From positions 1-64,000 of the forward strand of contig NZ_JAPSKQ010000013.1 of assembly GCF_031181555.1 (NCBI RefSeq): 64,000 nt of DNA, written 5' to 3'. The notes beneath the pieces were generated by a model. That model was not told the origin of the DNA. It saw nothing but the letters and a program-made list of their open reading frames with translations, and did no database searches. The position numbers were made by a program, and so were the translations under genes. This document shows, piece by piece, positions 17,593-26,152 of the stretch (its first letter is position 1; each line of letters begins with the position of its first letter). Origin of the DNA: Streptomyces sp. GTDB lineage: Bacteria; Actinomycetota; Actinomycetes; Streptomycetales; Streptomycetaceae.

Positions 17593-18285
17593 ATGTCCGC
17601 CGGCTCCGCGAAGGTGGCGCGGGATCCCGTGCACCACCCGCTGTTCGCCCGCTGCTACGCCCGGATCAGCGTCACCGCCGAGACCCGGGCGGGAATGGCC
17701 GAGGTGCGCAGGCGGCTGCTCGGCGGGCTGTCCGGGCGGGTGATCGAGGTGGGCGCGGGCAACGGCCTGAACTTCGCGCACTATCCGGGCACCGTCTCGC
17801 AGGTCGTCGCCATCGAACCGGAGCAGACGCTGCGGAAGCAGGCCGTGCGGGCCGCCCTGCGCGCCCAGGTGCCGGTGGACGTGGCACCGGGCGTGGCGGA
17901 GGCGCTGCCGGTCAAGAGCGAGGCGTTCGACGCGGGGGTGCTCTCCCTGGTGCTGTGCAGCGTGCGGGACGTGCCGCGGGCGCTCGCGGAGCTCAGGCGG
18001 GTGCTGCGGCCGGGCGGCGAACTGCGGTTCTTCGAGCACGGCCGGGGCGGTGGCCGCGTCATGGCCTTCACCCAGCGCGCCCTGGACCGCACGGTGTGGC
18101 CGCCGCTGGCCGGCGGGTGCCATCTGTCCCGGGACCCGGTCGGCGCGCTGCGGGAGGCGGGGTTCGAGCTCGGCCCCTACCGGCGGACGCTGATGCCGGA
18201 GAGCGGGCCGAGGCTGCCCACCTCCTACTGCGTCACCGGTACCGCGTGGCGCCCGGTGACCGACGCGGCGGACGCCGGGCGCTGA
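17593..18285 (+). CDS. class I SAM-dependent methyltransferase
   Basis: A 230-residue Methyltransf_11/25-type enzyme. The SAM-binding motif I is VIEVGAGNGLNFAHYP (about residues 48-63), motif II is VVAIEPE, and the later LSLVLCSVRDVPRALAELRRVLRPGGELRFFEH matches the post-motifs of UbiE-like methyltransferases. The substrate is unknown. ATG 17593 has GGGAGG at 17578-17583; an earlier in-frame ATG at 17572 is less well spaced. It converges directly on the toxin gene, whose stop is the next base. Confidence 0.88.
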   Translation: MSAGSAKVARDPVHHPLFARCYARISVTAETRAGMAEVRRRLLGGLSGRVIEVGAGNGLNFAHYPGTVSQVVAIEPEQTLRKQAVRAALRAQVPVDVAPGVAEALPVKSEAFDAGVLSLVLCSVRDVPRALAELRRVLRPGGELRFFEHGRGGGRVMAFTQRALDRTVWPPLAGGCHLSRDPVGALREAGFELGPYRRTLMPESGPRLPTSYCVTGTAWRPVTDAADAGR

Positions 18286-18660
18286 TCACTCGCTCCAGCG
18301 GCGCAGCTCGGCCGCGATGTCGTCGACGGACGCCTCGCCGCTCTTGACCAGCCGGGCCAGATCACGGACCTGCTCCGGCGAGGTGACGACCTTCAGACCG
18401 CTGGCGACGAGATAGGCGTACGCGACCGCGGAGGCGAACAGGGCGTTGGAGCGCTCCAGCGCCGGGACGTGGATCAGCAGCTGGAGGAGGGCCGCGGCGC
18501 GGGCGTGCGGGCTGTCGTAGACGGGGATGTCGAATATCTCCGCCTGGTGGCGCGCGACGGCGGCGACGAGGGCTCCCCAGTCGGTGACCTGGGGGTCTCC
18601 CGGTGTCTGCTGCTCGGCGAGCATCAGCAGCCAGGCGAGGTCGATGCGCAGGTCGCTCAA
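18286..18660 (-). CDS. Fic/Doc-like toxin component with degenerate active-site motif
   Basis: A 124-residue helical protein resembling the Doc/Fic toxins annotated widely in streptomycetes: DLAWLLMLAEQQTPGDPQVTDWGALVAAVARHQAEIF, then HVPALERSNALFASAVAYAYLVASG. In true Doc the latter reads HxFxDGNKRTAL; here the Gly, Asn and Lys are missing, so the AMP-transfer or kinase activity may be lost or altered. It starts four bases after the RHH antitoxin gene, so the two form an operon. Identification as a toxin rests on gene pairing plus this weak motif. Confidence 0.7.
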   Translation of the reverse strand: MSDLRIDLAWLLMLAEQQTPGDPQVTDWGALVAAVARHQAEIFDIPVYDSPHARAAALLQLLIHVPALERSNALFASAVAYAYLVASGLKVVTSPEQVRDLARLVKSGEASVDDIAAELRRWSE

Positions 18661-18664
18661 CGGC

Positions 18665-18940
18665 TCAGGGGCGACCTTCGCGCGTGCCCTCGCGGTCCTC
18701 CCGTGCCCTCGACGCCGCTCGCGCGGCGGGACCCCCGTCGAACTCCTCGGCGAAGACGGCCTCGTACTGCTTCATGAAGTCGGCGGCGGCCTCGACGAAC
18801 GCGCGGCCGGCCTCGCCGGTGTCCTGCAGGACCAGTTCCTCGATGTAGCGGTTCACGCTCATCCCGCGGGCCAGGGCGCGCTCCCGCGCCGCTCGGGCGG
18901 TGCCCTCGTCCACGCGCACGTTCAGCTGGGTCTTCGCCAT
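18665..18940 (-). CDS. ribbon-helix-helix antitoxin
   Basis: A 91-residue protein with an Arc/CopG ribbon-helix-helix N-terminus: TQLNVRVDEGTARAARERALARGMSVNRYIEELV. The C-terminal half (FVEAAADFMKQYEAVFAEEF and a charged tail) would bind and neutralise the downstream Doc-like protein. The gene order antitoxin then toxin, with a 4-bp gap, is typical. Two GCTAGC half-sites just upstream suggest autoregulation. Confidence 0.85.
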   Translation of the reverse strand: MAKTQLNVRVDEGTARAARERALARGMSVNRYIEELVLQDTGEAGRAFVEAAADFMKQYEAVFAEEFDGGPAARAASRAREDREGTREGRP

Positions 18941-18948
18941 GCCCCGAA

Positions 18949-18968
18949 GCTAGCGCCGGAACGCTAGC
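18949..18968. promoter_or_regulatory. paired GCTAGC sites upstream of the antitoxin gene
   Basis: GCTAGC occurs at 18949-18954 and again at 18963-18968, a 14-bp period, each followed by G/ACCGG. The first site begins nine bases upstream of the antitoxin ATG. RHH proteins bind such short palindromes as cooperative dimers, so this is a likely operator. Confidence 0.5.
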
Positions 18969-19140
18969 ACCGGCAAGGGCGCCCGGCCCCGCCGAGAGGT
19001 GTGTGCCCCTTACACCGGTGTCGGGGGCCAGACCCGGGGCGGAGAGGGACCTGCACCCACGGGGGATACCGGGTGTGGGACGGGTCACATTACGCTCGGA
19101 CGCGACGAGCGGACCTGACGTCCACCCGGAGGAGGCGGCC

Positions 19141-19971
19141 TTGTCCACACCTGCTGCGGAGCACGCTCCCGGCCTCGCGTCGGCCGACGGGATCGCGGCC
19201 CGCGCCCGCGGTCTGACCAAGGCGTACGGCTCGGGCGAGACGGCCGTGATCGCCCTGGACTCGGTGGATGTGGACATCGTGCGCGGGCGGTTCACCGCGG
19301 TGATGGGGCCGTCGGGCTCGGGGAAGTCGACGCTGATGCACTGCCTGGCGGGACTCGACACCGTTTCGGCCGGCCAGGTGTGGCTCGGGAACACCGAGAT
19401 CACGGGTCTGAAGGACAGTGAGCTGACCCGGCTGCGCCGGGACCGGGTCGGGTTCATGTTCCAGTCGTTCAACCTCATCCCGACCCTGAACGCGCTGGAG
19501 AACATCACCCTGCCGATGGACATCGCGGGGCGGAAGCCCGACCGGCAGTGGCTGGACCGGGTCATCGACACGCTCGGTCTCCGGGACCGGCTGCGGCACC
19601 GGCCCGCGCAGCTCTCCGGCGGACAGCAGCAGCGCGTGGCCTGCGCGCGGGCGCTGGCCTCCCGGCCCGAGCTGATCTTCGCGGACGAACCGACCGGCAA
19701 CCTCGACTCGCGGGCCGGCCTGGAGGTGCTCGGCTTCCTGCGGGAGGCCGTGGACCGGCTGCACCAGACCGTCGTGATGGTCACCCACGACCCGGGCGCC
19801 GCCGCCCATTCCGATCTGGTGCTCTTCCTGGCGGACGGCCGGATCGTCGACGAGATGCGGCGCCCCACGGCAGAGGCGGTGCTGGAACGGATGAAGCGCT
19901 TCGACGTGATCCGCGCCCCCTCCGGCGAGGGGGCCCTCCGATCGGACGGTCCGGCCCCGGACAAGGACTGA
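19141..19971 (+). CDS. ABC transporter ATPase (MacB/LolD type)
   Basis: A 276-residue ATPase. Walker A is GPSGSGKST, the Q-loop FMFQSFNLIPTL, the signature LSGGQQQR, Walker B ELIFADEPTGNLDS and the switch VTHDP. The LIPTLNALENITLP segment is typical of the MacB/LolD/FtsE-like class that drives mechanotransmission rather than transport through a channel. I use the TTG at 19141 because GGAGGAGG ends five bases before it; the longer frame has no homology. The FtsX-like permease starts four bases after the stop. Confidence 0.92.
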   Translation: MSTPAAEHAPGLASADGIAARARGLTKAYGSGETAVIALDSVDVDIVRGRFTAVMGPSGSGKSTLMHCLAGLDTVSAGQVWLGNTEITGLKDSELTRLRRDRVGFMFQSFNLIPTLNALENITLPMDIAGRKPDRQWLDRVIDTLGLRDRLRHRPAQLSGGQQQRVACARALASRPELIFADEPTGNLDSRAGLEVLGFLREAVDRLHQTVVMVTHDPGAAAHSDLVLFLADGRIVDEMRRPTAEAVLERMKRFDVIRAPSGEGALRSDGPAPDKD

Positions 19972-19975
19972 GGCC

Positions 19976-22543
19976 GTGCTGAAGGCGACGCTCCGGAGCT
20001 TTCTCGCGCACAAGGGACGGCTGTTGCTGTCCGCGCTGGCCGTCGTCCTGTCCGTGGCGTTCGTCGCGGGCAGCCTGATCTTCTCCGACACGGTCTCGCG
20101 CACCTTCGACCGGCTCTTCGCGTCCAGCTCCGCCGATGTGACCGTCTCCCCCCGGGACGACCTGGAGTCGTCGGTGCCCACGGGCGCGGTGCGGACGCTG
20201 CCGGCCTCGCTCGCCGGGCAGCTGACCGGCATCGACGGGGTCGAGTCGGCCCACCCGGACGTCGAGGCCGAGAACATCACGGTCGTCGACGGCGACAACG
20301 AGTCGGTGGGGCCGACGACGGGCGCGCCCACCATCGCCGTGGACTGGTACGTCAGCGAGCGCAGCGTCGTGGAGCTGACCTCCGGCCGCACCCCGCGCGG
20401 AGACGGTGAGGCCGTGCTCGACGCGGACACGGCCGACGCCAAGGGCGTGGAGATCGGGGACACGCTGTCCGTGCACGCCCAGCCCGGCACGTTCCGGGTG
20501 GAGGTCGTCGGCATCGCCACGTTCACCACCACGAACCCCGGTGCGGCGCTCGTCTTCCTGGATCCCGAGGTCGCCGCGACCAGGCTGCTGGGCTCGGCGG
20601 ACCGGGCCACGAGCATCTCGGTCGACGCGGCGCCGGGGGTGACCGACGCGGAGCTGAAGCGCCGTGTCACCGCGGAGCTCGGCGCCGGGACCTACGCCGT
20701 CGAGACCGCCGACGAGCAGGCCCGGACGGCCGCCGACGAACTCGGCGGGTTCCTCGACGTGGTCAAGTACGTGATGCTCGGCTTCGCCGGGATCGCGGTC
20801 CTGGTCGGCGTCTTCCTGATCGTCAACACCTTCTCGATGCTGATCGCCCAGCGCACCCGTGAACTCGGCCTGCTGCGGGCGCTCGGAGCCGACCGGCGGC
20901 AGGTCCGCCGGTCCGTGCTCACCGAGGCGGTGCTGCTCGGTCTGGTCGGCTCGACGCTGGGGCTGGCGGCCGGCATCGGGCTCGCCTTCGGGCTGATCCG
21001 GCTCATGAGCGCGTTCGGCATGAACCTGAAGACCGCGGAGATGGTCATCGGGTGGGCCACGCCCGTCACCGCGTACGCGGTCGGTGTCGGCGTCACCTTC
21101 GCGGCCGCTTACCTCCCGGCCCGCCGCGCGGCGGGCGTGTCGCCGATGGCCGCGCTCGCCGACGCCGAGATCGCCGGGGTCGGCCGGCCGCTGCGCATGC
21201 GCGCGGGGGCGGGCTCCGTGGTGGGTGCGCTCGGCGCCGCCGCGCTGATCGGGTGCGTGGTCTGCGGCGAGACGTCGACGGCGGCCTCCCTGCTGGGGAT
21301 CGGGGTGGTCCTCACGCTGGTCGCGACCGTCATCGCCGGGCCGCTGCTGGTGCGGCCGGTGATCCGGGTCCTGGGCGCGGCCTTCCCCGCGCTGTTCGGC
21401 CCGGTCGGCCGGATGAGCCAGCGCAACGCCCTGCGCAACCCCCGCCGCACCGGCGCCACCGCGGCCGCGCTGATGGTGGGGCTCGCCCTGGTGGGCGGCA
21501 TGTCGGTGGCCAGCGCCTCGATGTCCCGCTCCTTCGACGAGCAGATCGACAGGACGCTGGGTGCCGACTTCGTGATCCAGAACGCCAACTTCGTGCCGTT
21601 CTCCCAGGAGGTCACCGAACGGGTGCGGGACACGGAGGGCGTGGGGCTCGTCGTCCGGCAGCGGTTCGCGCCGCTGGCGGTACGACTGCCGGACGGGGAA
21701 CGGATCGAGACCACCGCCGCCGGATACGACGACCGGGTCGACGACGTCGCACGCGTGACCTACGCGCGCGGCGACACGGCGGCGGCCCTCGCGGACGGCA
21801 ACCTCGCCATGGACGCCGGCTTCGCCGCGGAGCACGACGTCCGCGTCGGCAGCACGGTCCCGGTGGAGTTCCCCGGCGGGAGGCGCACCGAGCTGACGGT
21901 GGCCGCCCTCACCGACTTGGAGGGCGGCGGGGGCTTCGGAACGCGGGGCGGGCTGTTCCTCGGCATCGCGACGGTCGAGGAGTACGTGCCGGGCGGGCAG
22001 GACTCCGCGCTGTACGTCAACGCGGCCGGCGGCACGAGCGCGGACGAACTGCGCGACCGCCTGGAGACGGCGCTCGACCCGTATCCGCAGGTGCGGGCCC
22101 GGGACCAGGCCGACTACAAGGAGCTGGTGCACGACCAGATCGCGGTCCTGCTGTACCTCGTCTACGCCCTGCTGGGACTGGCGATCATCATCGCGGTGCT
22201 CGGGGTGGTCAACACCCTCGCGCTGTCGGTGGTGGAGCGGACCCGGGAGATCGGACTGCTGCGGGCGATCGGCCTGTCCCGGCGGCAGCTGCGCCGGATG
22301 ATCCGGCTGGAGTCGGTGGTGATCGCGGTCTTCGGCGCGGTCCTGGGACTCGCGCTGGGGCTGGTGTGGGGCCTGTGCGTCCAGCAGGTACTGGCGCTGC
22401 AGGACATGACCGCACTCGCCGTCCCCTGGGGCACCGTCGTGGCGGTCGTCATCGGCTCGGCGGTCGTCGGCATCGCGGCGGCACTGCTGCCGGCGCTGCG
22501 GGCGTCGCGGATGAACGTGCTGGAGGCGATCGCGCACGCATGA
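19976..22543 (+). CDS. FtsX/MacB-like ABC permease with two periplasmic-type domains
   Basis: An 855-residue permease from GTG 19976. An N-terminal helix (LLLSALAVVLSVAFVAGSLIF) is followed by a large extracytoplasmic domain, an FtsX core of three helices (about residues 258-400), two more helices, a second extracytoplasmic domain (from about 520) and a second FtsX core (about 720-850). This duplicated layout is typical of actinobacterial exporters of peptides, lipoproteins or antibiotics. It forms an operon with the preceding ATPase. The substrate is unknown. Confidence 0.92.
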   Translation: MLKATLRSFLAHKGRLLLSALAVVLSVAFVAGSLIFSDTVSRTFDRLFASSSADVTVSPRDDLESSVPTGAVRTLPASLAGQLTGIDGVESAHPDVEAENITVVDGDNESVGPTTGAPTIAVDWYVSERSVVELTSGRTPRGDGEAVLDADTADAKGVEIGDTLSVHAQPGTFRVEVVGIATFTTTNPGAALVFLDPEVAATRLLGSADRATSISVDAAPGVTDAELKRRVTAELGAGTYAVETADEQARTAADELGGFLDVVKYVMLGFAGIAVLVGVFLIVNTFSMLIAQRTRELGLLRALGADRRQVRRSVLTEAVLLGLVGSTLGLAAGIGLAFGLIRLMSAFGMNLKTAEMVIGWATPVTAYAVGVGVTFAAAYLPARRAAGVSPMAALADAEIAGVGRPLRMRAGAGSVVGALGAAALIGCVVCGETSTAASLLGIGVVLTLVATVIAGPLLVRPVIRVLGAAFPALFGPVGRMSQRNALRNPRRTGATAAALMVGLALVGGMSVASASMSRSFDEQIDRTLGADFVIQNANFVPFSQEVTERVRDTEGVGLVVRQRFAPLAVRLPDGERIETTAAGYDDRVDDVARVTYARGDTAAALADGNLAMDAGFAAEHDVRVGSTVPVEFPGGRRTELTVAALTDLEGGGGFGTRGGLFLGIATVEEYVPGGQDSALYVNAAGGTSADELRDRLETALDPYPQVRARDQADYKELVHDQIAVLLYLVYALLGLAIIIAVLGVVNTLALSVVERTREIGLLRAIGLSRRQLRRMIRLESVVIAVFGAVLGLALGLVWGLCVQQVLALQDMTALAVPWGTVVAVVIGSAVVGIAAALLPALRASRMNVLEAIAHA

Positions 22544-23030
22544 GCCGCAGACGCGCGTGCCGCCGCGCGGCGACGGCGGAGGGGGCCCGCGCGCGGAAGG
22601 CCCCGCGGAAGGTGCGCGCGTGTGGGACCGGCACGGACCCGCACACGCGGAAAGCGGCCCGGGCCCGCACGCGTGCGGGGCGGCCGAGAGCAGGGAACGG
22701 CGACCGGATCCCCTCCGCCACGGGCCCGCACGCGTGCGGGTGGCCCGCGGCGGGAACGCACGCCGGGGCACGGGGTCTGCGCACGCGGAAACGGCACGGA
22801 ACCCGCATGCGACGCCGTGCCCGACTTGAGCACGCGGGGGAGCGGCACGGGTCTGCGCACACGCGGAGAGCAGCACGGACGCGCACGCCCGTGGAAGCGG
22901 CACGGCGCGTGCGAGACGCACGGGACGTGCACGCGCGGGTCCGCGGTGGTGAGCGACCGGACCGCGCGGCCACGTGGTCCACATCGTGAAACGCCGTGTC
23001 GCCGGCGACCGCGTGTGCTGTGATCACCGC
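22544..23030. repeat. repeat-rich intergenic region
   Basis: Nearly 490 bp with no supportable gene. It is full of degenerate CGCACACGCGGAAAGCGGCACGG-like words, for example near 22640, 22779, 22833 and 22857. It also holds two identical 16-bp palindromes, CCCGCACGCGTGCGGG, at 22664-22679 and 22725-22740, each followed by GGCC within a few bases. The structure looks like decayed tandem repeats; open frames across it on both strands are low-complexity and unlike proteins. Confidence 0.7.
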
Positions 23031-23492
23031 ATGATCGAACTGCGCATACGGGCCGCCGGGCCCGAGGACCTCGACACCGTGCTGGCCTTCTGGAAGGTGG
23101 CCGCCGAGGGCACGAGCATCAGCGACGACCGGGCCGGCGTCGAGCGACTGGTCGCCCGCGACCCCGAGGCACTGATCCTCGCCGTGGAGGTCCCCCCGCT
23201 CGGGCAGGGCCGAGAGCAGGGGAGGGACGGGGACCTGGTCGGCACGGTGATCGCCGGCTTCGACGGCTGGCGCTGCCACCTGTACCGGCTGGCGGTGCAC
23301 CCGGACCACCGACGCCAGGGGATCGCCTCCGCCCTGCTGGCCGCCGCGGAGGAGCGGTTCGTACGGCTCGGCGGGCGCCGCGCGGACGCCATGGTGCTCC
23401 AGCGCAACGAGACCGCGCACCGTGCCTGGGGCGCCGCGGGGTACGCGCCGGAGGAACGGTGGCGTCGCTGGGTGAAGCCGCTCACCGGGTGA
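23031..23492 (+). CDS. GNAT-family N-acetyltransferase
   Basis: A 153-residue GNAT enzyme. The acetyl-CoA loop is visible as VHPDHRRQGIASALLAAAE after the LYRLAV strand, and the C-terminal RNETAHRAWGAAGYAPEERWRRWVKPL is typical of small-molecule acetyltransferases. A loop insert PPLGQGREQGRDGDL separates two core strands. The substrate cannot be predicted. ATG 23031 fits the domain start (IELRIRAAGPEDLD). Confidence 0.87.
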   Translation: MIELRIRAAGPEDLDTVLAFWKVAAEGTSISDDRAGVERLVARDPEALILAVEVPPLGQGREQGRDGDLVGTVIAGFDGWRCHLYRLAVHPDHRRQGIASALLAAAEERFVRLGGRRADAMVLQRNETAHRAWGAAGYAPEERWRRWVKPLTG

Positions 23493-23663
23493 CGCACGGC
23501 GTGATCCACGGCCCGACGACACTCCTTTGCTGATTCTTTACCCCCGGGGGGCCACTCGGTCATCCATGAAAGGTTGTGTGCGTCCGCCCATGGGCGAGCC
23601 TCCCGGTCCGCGACATCGCGCGTCCGTCCCCCTCCCGTCCGACCATGGGACGGGGGTGACCCG

Positions 23664-25067
23664 ATGACCGAAGTGCTCCTCCTTCTGGTGGCGATCCTGC
23701 TCTCACTCGCCTGCGGTGTCTTCGTCGCGGCCGAGTTCTCCCTCACCACGGTCGAACGCGCCGAGCTGGAGCATGCCGCCGAGCGCGGCGAGCGGGGAGC
23801 CCCGGGGGCGCTCAAGGCCGTACGGAATCTGACCTTCCAGCTCTCCGGGGCGCAGCTCGGCATCACGGTCACCAACCTGGTGGTCGGCATGCTCGCCGAG
23901 CCGTCGATCGCGGCGCTGATCGCGGGCCCGCTGGAGGACGTCGGCGTCTCCGGCTCGGCGGCGCGCTCCCTCGCGCTGGTGATCGGTACGGCCCTGTCGA
24001 CCGTGTTCCTGATGGTGGTCGGCGAGCTCGTGCCGAAGAACTGGGCGATCTCGTCGCCGCTGGCCGTGGCCAAGCGGGTGGGCAACGCACAGCGCTGGTT
24101 CAGTGCCGCCTTCCGGCCCTTCATCACCCACTTGAACAACACGGCCAACCGCATGGTGCGCCGCATCGGCGTCGAGCCCGCCGAGGAACTGGCGTCCGCG
24201 CGCGGACCCCAGGAGCTCGCGGCGCTCGCCCGGCACTCCGCGAGGGAGGGCGTGCTGGAGCCGGACACCGCCGAACTGTTCGTCCGCACGCTGAACCTCG
24301 TCGACCTCACCGCGGAGAACGTGATGACCCCGCGCGTCCAGGTCGTCGCCCTGGAGGTCCAGGCGACCTGCGAGGACGTGGCGAACGTGACCCGGGCGAC
24401 CGGGCTGTCCCGGTTCCCCGTCTACCGCGGCACCCTCGACTCGGTGGTCGGGACCGCGCACGTCAAGGACGTGCTGACGGTGCCCGCGGAGCGCCGTGCG
24501 CGGGTCCCCGTGTCCGAGATGATGCGCGAACCGCTCCTGGTGCCCGAGTCGCTCACCGTCGACCGGCTGCTGGACCGGCTCTCCGGGCGGCGCACCATGG
24601 CCGTGGTGATCGACGAGTACGGCGGCACGGCGGGCGTGGCCACACTGGAGGACATCGTCGAGGAGGTCGTCGGCGAGGTCCGCGACGAGCACGACCCGCA
24701 CGAGACCCCCGACCTCGTCCGGGCGGGTACCGACGAGGACGGCCGCACGCTCTTCTCCGCCGACGGCTCCGCCCGCGTGGACCAGCTCGCCCGGATCGGC
24801 CTGCGGGTGCCGGAGGGGCCGTACGAGACCCTCGCCGGGCTCGTGGCGACCGAGCTCGGCCGCATCCCGGCCGTCGGCGACACCTTCGAGGTCGTCGGCT
24901 GGCGGCTGGAGGTACTGGACGCCACCGGCCGCCGCGCGGCCCGCGTCCTCATGCACGCTCCCCCCGACGACACGCACCCCACCGATCCGGGGGCGGACGG
25001 GACCGCGCCCCCGAAGACGCACACGCGGACGGCCCGGGCGACGGACGAGAAGGGGGCACGGCGATGA
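23664..25067 (+). CDS. CNNM/CorC-type membrane protein with CBS pair and CorC_HlyC domain
   Basis: A 467-residue hemolysin C-like protein linked to divalent cation (Mg2+/Co2+) transport. The DUF21 domain with about four helices spans roughly residues 1-190 (LSLACGVFVAAEFSL, QLGITVTNLVVGMLAEP, ELVPKNWAI). Two CBS domains follow (VMTPRVQVVAL, RTMAVVIDEYGGTAGVATLEDIVEEVVGE), then a CorC_HlyC domain (FSADGSARVDQLARIG, ELGRIPAVGD). The C-terminus is a polar tail. Its ATGA stop/start overlap with the next gene indicates coupling. Confidence 0.92.
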   Translation: MTEVLLLLVAILLSLACGVFVAAEFSLTTVERAELEHAAERGERGAPGALKAVRNLTFQLSGAQLGITVTNLVVGMLAEPSIAALIAGPLEDVGVSGSAARSLALVIGTALSTVFLMVVGELVPKNWAISSPLAVAKRVGNAQRWFSAAFRPFITHLNNTANRMVRRIGVEPAEELASARGPQELAALARHSAREGVLEPDTAELFVRTLNLVDLTAENVMTPRVQVVALEVQATCEDVANVTRATGLSRFPVYRGTLDSVVGTAHVKDVLTVPAERRARVPVSEMMREPLLVPESLTVDRLLDRLSGRRTMAVVIDEYGGTAGVATLEDIVEEVVGEVRDEHDPHETPDLVRAGTDEDGRTLFSADGSARVDQLARIGLRVPEGPYETLAGLVATELGRIPAVGDTFEVVGWRLEVLDATGRRAARVLMHAPPDDTHPTDPGADGTAPPKTHTRTARATDEKGARR

Positions 25068-26077
25068 CCGCCGTACAGTTGCTGATCGGTCTGGCGACCC
25101 TCGTCCTCAACGCCTTCTTCGTGGGTGCCGAGTTCGCGCTGATCTCGGTCCGCCGCAGCCAGATCGAGCCGTACGCCGATCAGGGCGACCGGCGCGCCAG
25201 GAGCGTGCTGTGGGGTCTGGAGCACGTGTCCGCGCTGATGGCGGCCGCGCAGCTCGGCATCACCCTGTGCACCCTGATCCTGGGCGTCGTCGCCGAGCCG
25301 GCCATCGAGCATCTGCTGGAACCGGTGTTCCACGCGGTGGGTGTCCCGGAGGGCGCGGGACACGCGATGTCCTTCGTGATCGCGCTGACGCTCGCGACGT
25401 ATCTGCACATGCTGCTCGGCGAGATGGTGCCGAAGAACATCGCGCTCGCCGAGCCGGTGCGCAGCGCGCTGCTGCTGGGTCCGCCCCTGGTGGCGCTGTC
25501 CCGGGCGCTGCGCCCGGTGATCTTCACGGTCAACGCCTTCGCCAACACCCTGCTGAAGCTGCTGCGGGTCGAGGCGCGGAACGAGGTCGTGGCGTCCTAC
25601 TCGGACGCCGAGCTGGCCCGTATCGTGAGGGACTCCGGCGAGGCCGGCCTGATCGACGAACGCGCGCGGGAACGCCTGCACGACGCGCTGGAACTGGGCC
25701 GACGGTCGGTGCGGGACGTGGTGCTGCCACTGGAGCGCGTGGTCTACGCGCGCGTGGGGGTCACCCCCGAGGGGCTGGAGGAGCTGTCGGCCCGGTCCGG
25801 GTTCTCCCGTTTCCCCGTGGTGGACGAGGGGCGGCGGATCGTCGGCTACCTCCACGTGAAGGACGCCCTCGACGCCTCACCGCGGGATCTGCCGTTCCGG
25901 CTGCGGGACATGCGACCCATCGCACGGGTGCGCGAGAGCACACCGCTGGACGACGTCCTGGCGGCGATGCGGGGCACCCGTACGCACCTGGCGGCCGTGA
26001 TCGGGGCCGACGGGCGGCTGGCGGGGCTGGTCACGATGGAGGACGTCCTGCGGGAGCTGTTCGGGCAGCGGACCTGA
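25064..26077 (+). CDS. CNNM/CorC-type membrane protein without CorC_HlyC domain
   Basis: A 337-residue paralogue of the preceding gene with DUF21 (LATLVLNAFFVGAEFALISV, AAQLGITLCTLILGVVAEP, MVPKNIALAEP) and a CBS pair (SGFSRFPVVDEG, THLAAVIGADGRLAGLVTMEDVLRELFG). It ends right after the second CBS domain, lacking the CorC_HlyC module. Such long/short pairs are common in actinobacteria and probably form hetero-oligomers. It overlaps the upstream gene by four bases. Confidence 0.92.
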   Translation: MTAVQLLIGLATLVLNAFFVGAEFALISVRRSQIEPYADQGDRRARSVLWGLEHVSALMAAAQLGITLCTLILGVVAEPAIEHLLEPVFHAVGVPEGAGHAMSFVIALTLATYLHMLLGEMVPKNIALAEPVRSALLLGPPLVALSRALRPVIFTVNAFANTLLKLLRVEARNEVVASYSDAELARIVRDSGEAGLIDERARERLHDALELGRRSVRDVVLPLERVVYARVGVTPEGLEELSARSGFSRFPVVDEGRRIVGYLHVKDALDASPRDLPFRLRDMRPIARVRESTPLDDVLAAMRGTRTHLAAVIGADGRLAGLVTMEDVLRELFGQRT

Positions 26078-26152
26078 GCGGGGCGGGGGCCGGGCGGACC
26101 GGGGAGGTCGACCGACCGGCAGGTATGTGCACGGGATACCATCTCTGTCGCC

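Noticed and set aside
19090-22984. Very long minus-strand frames antisense to the MacB/FtsX exporter
   Set aside because: They mirror third-position GC of the real genes, are rich in Arg, His and Gly, and show no family resemblance.
22544-22990. CRISPR array
   Set aside because: The repeats are degenerate with irregular spacing and no unique spacers of constant length; no cas gene is near.
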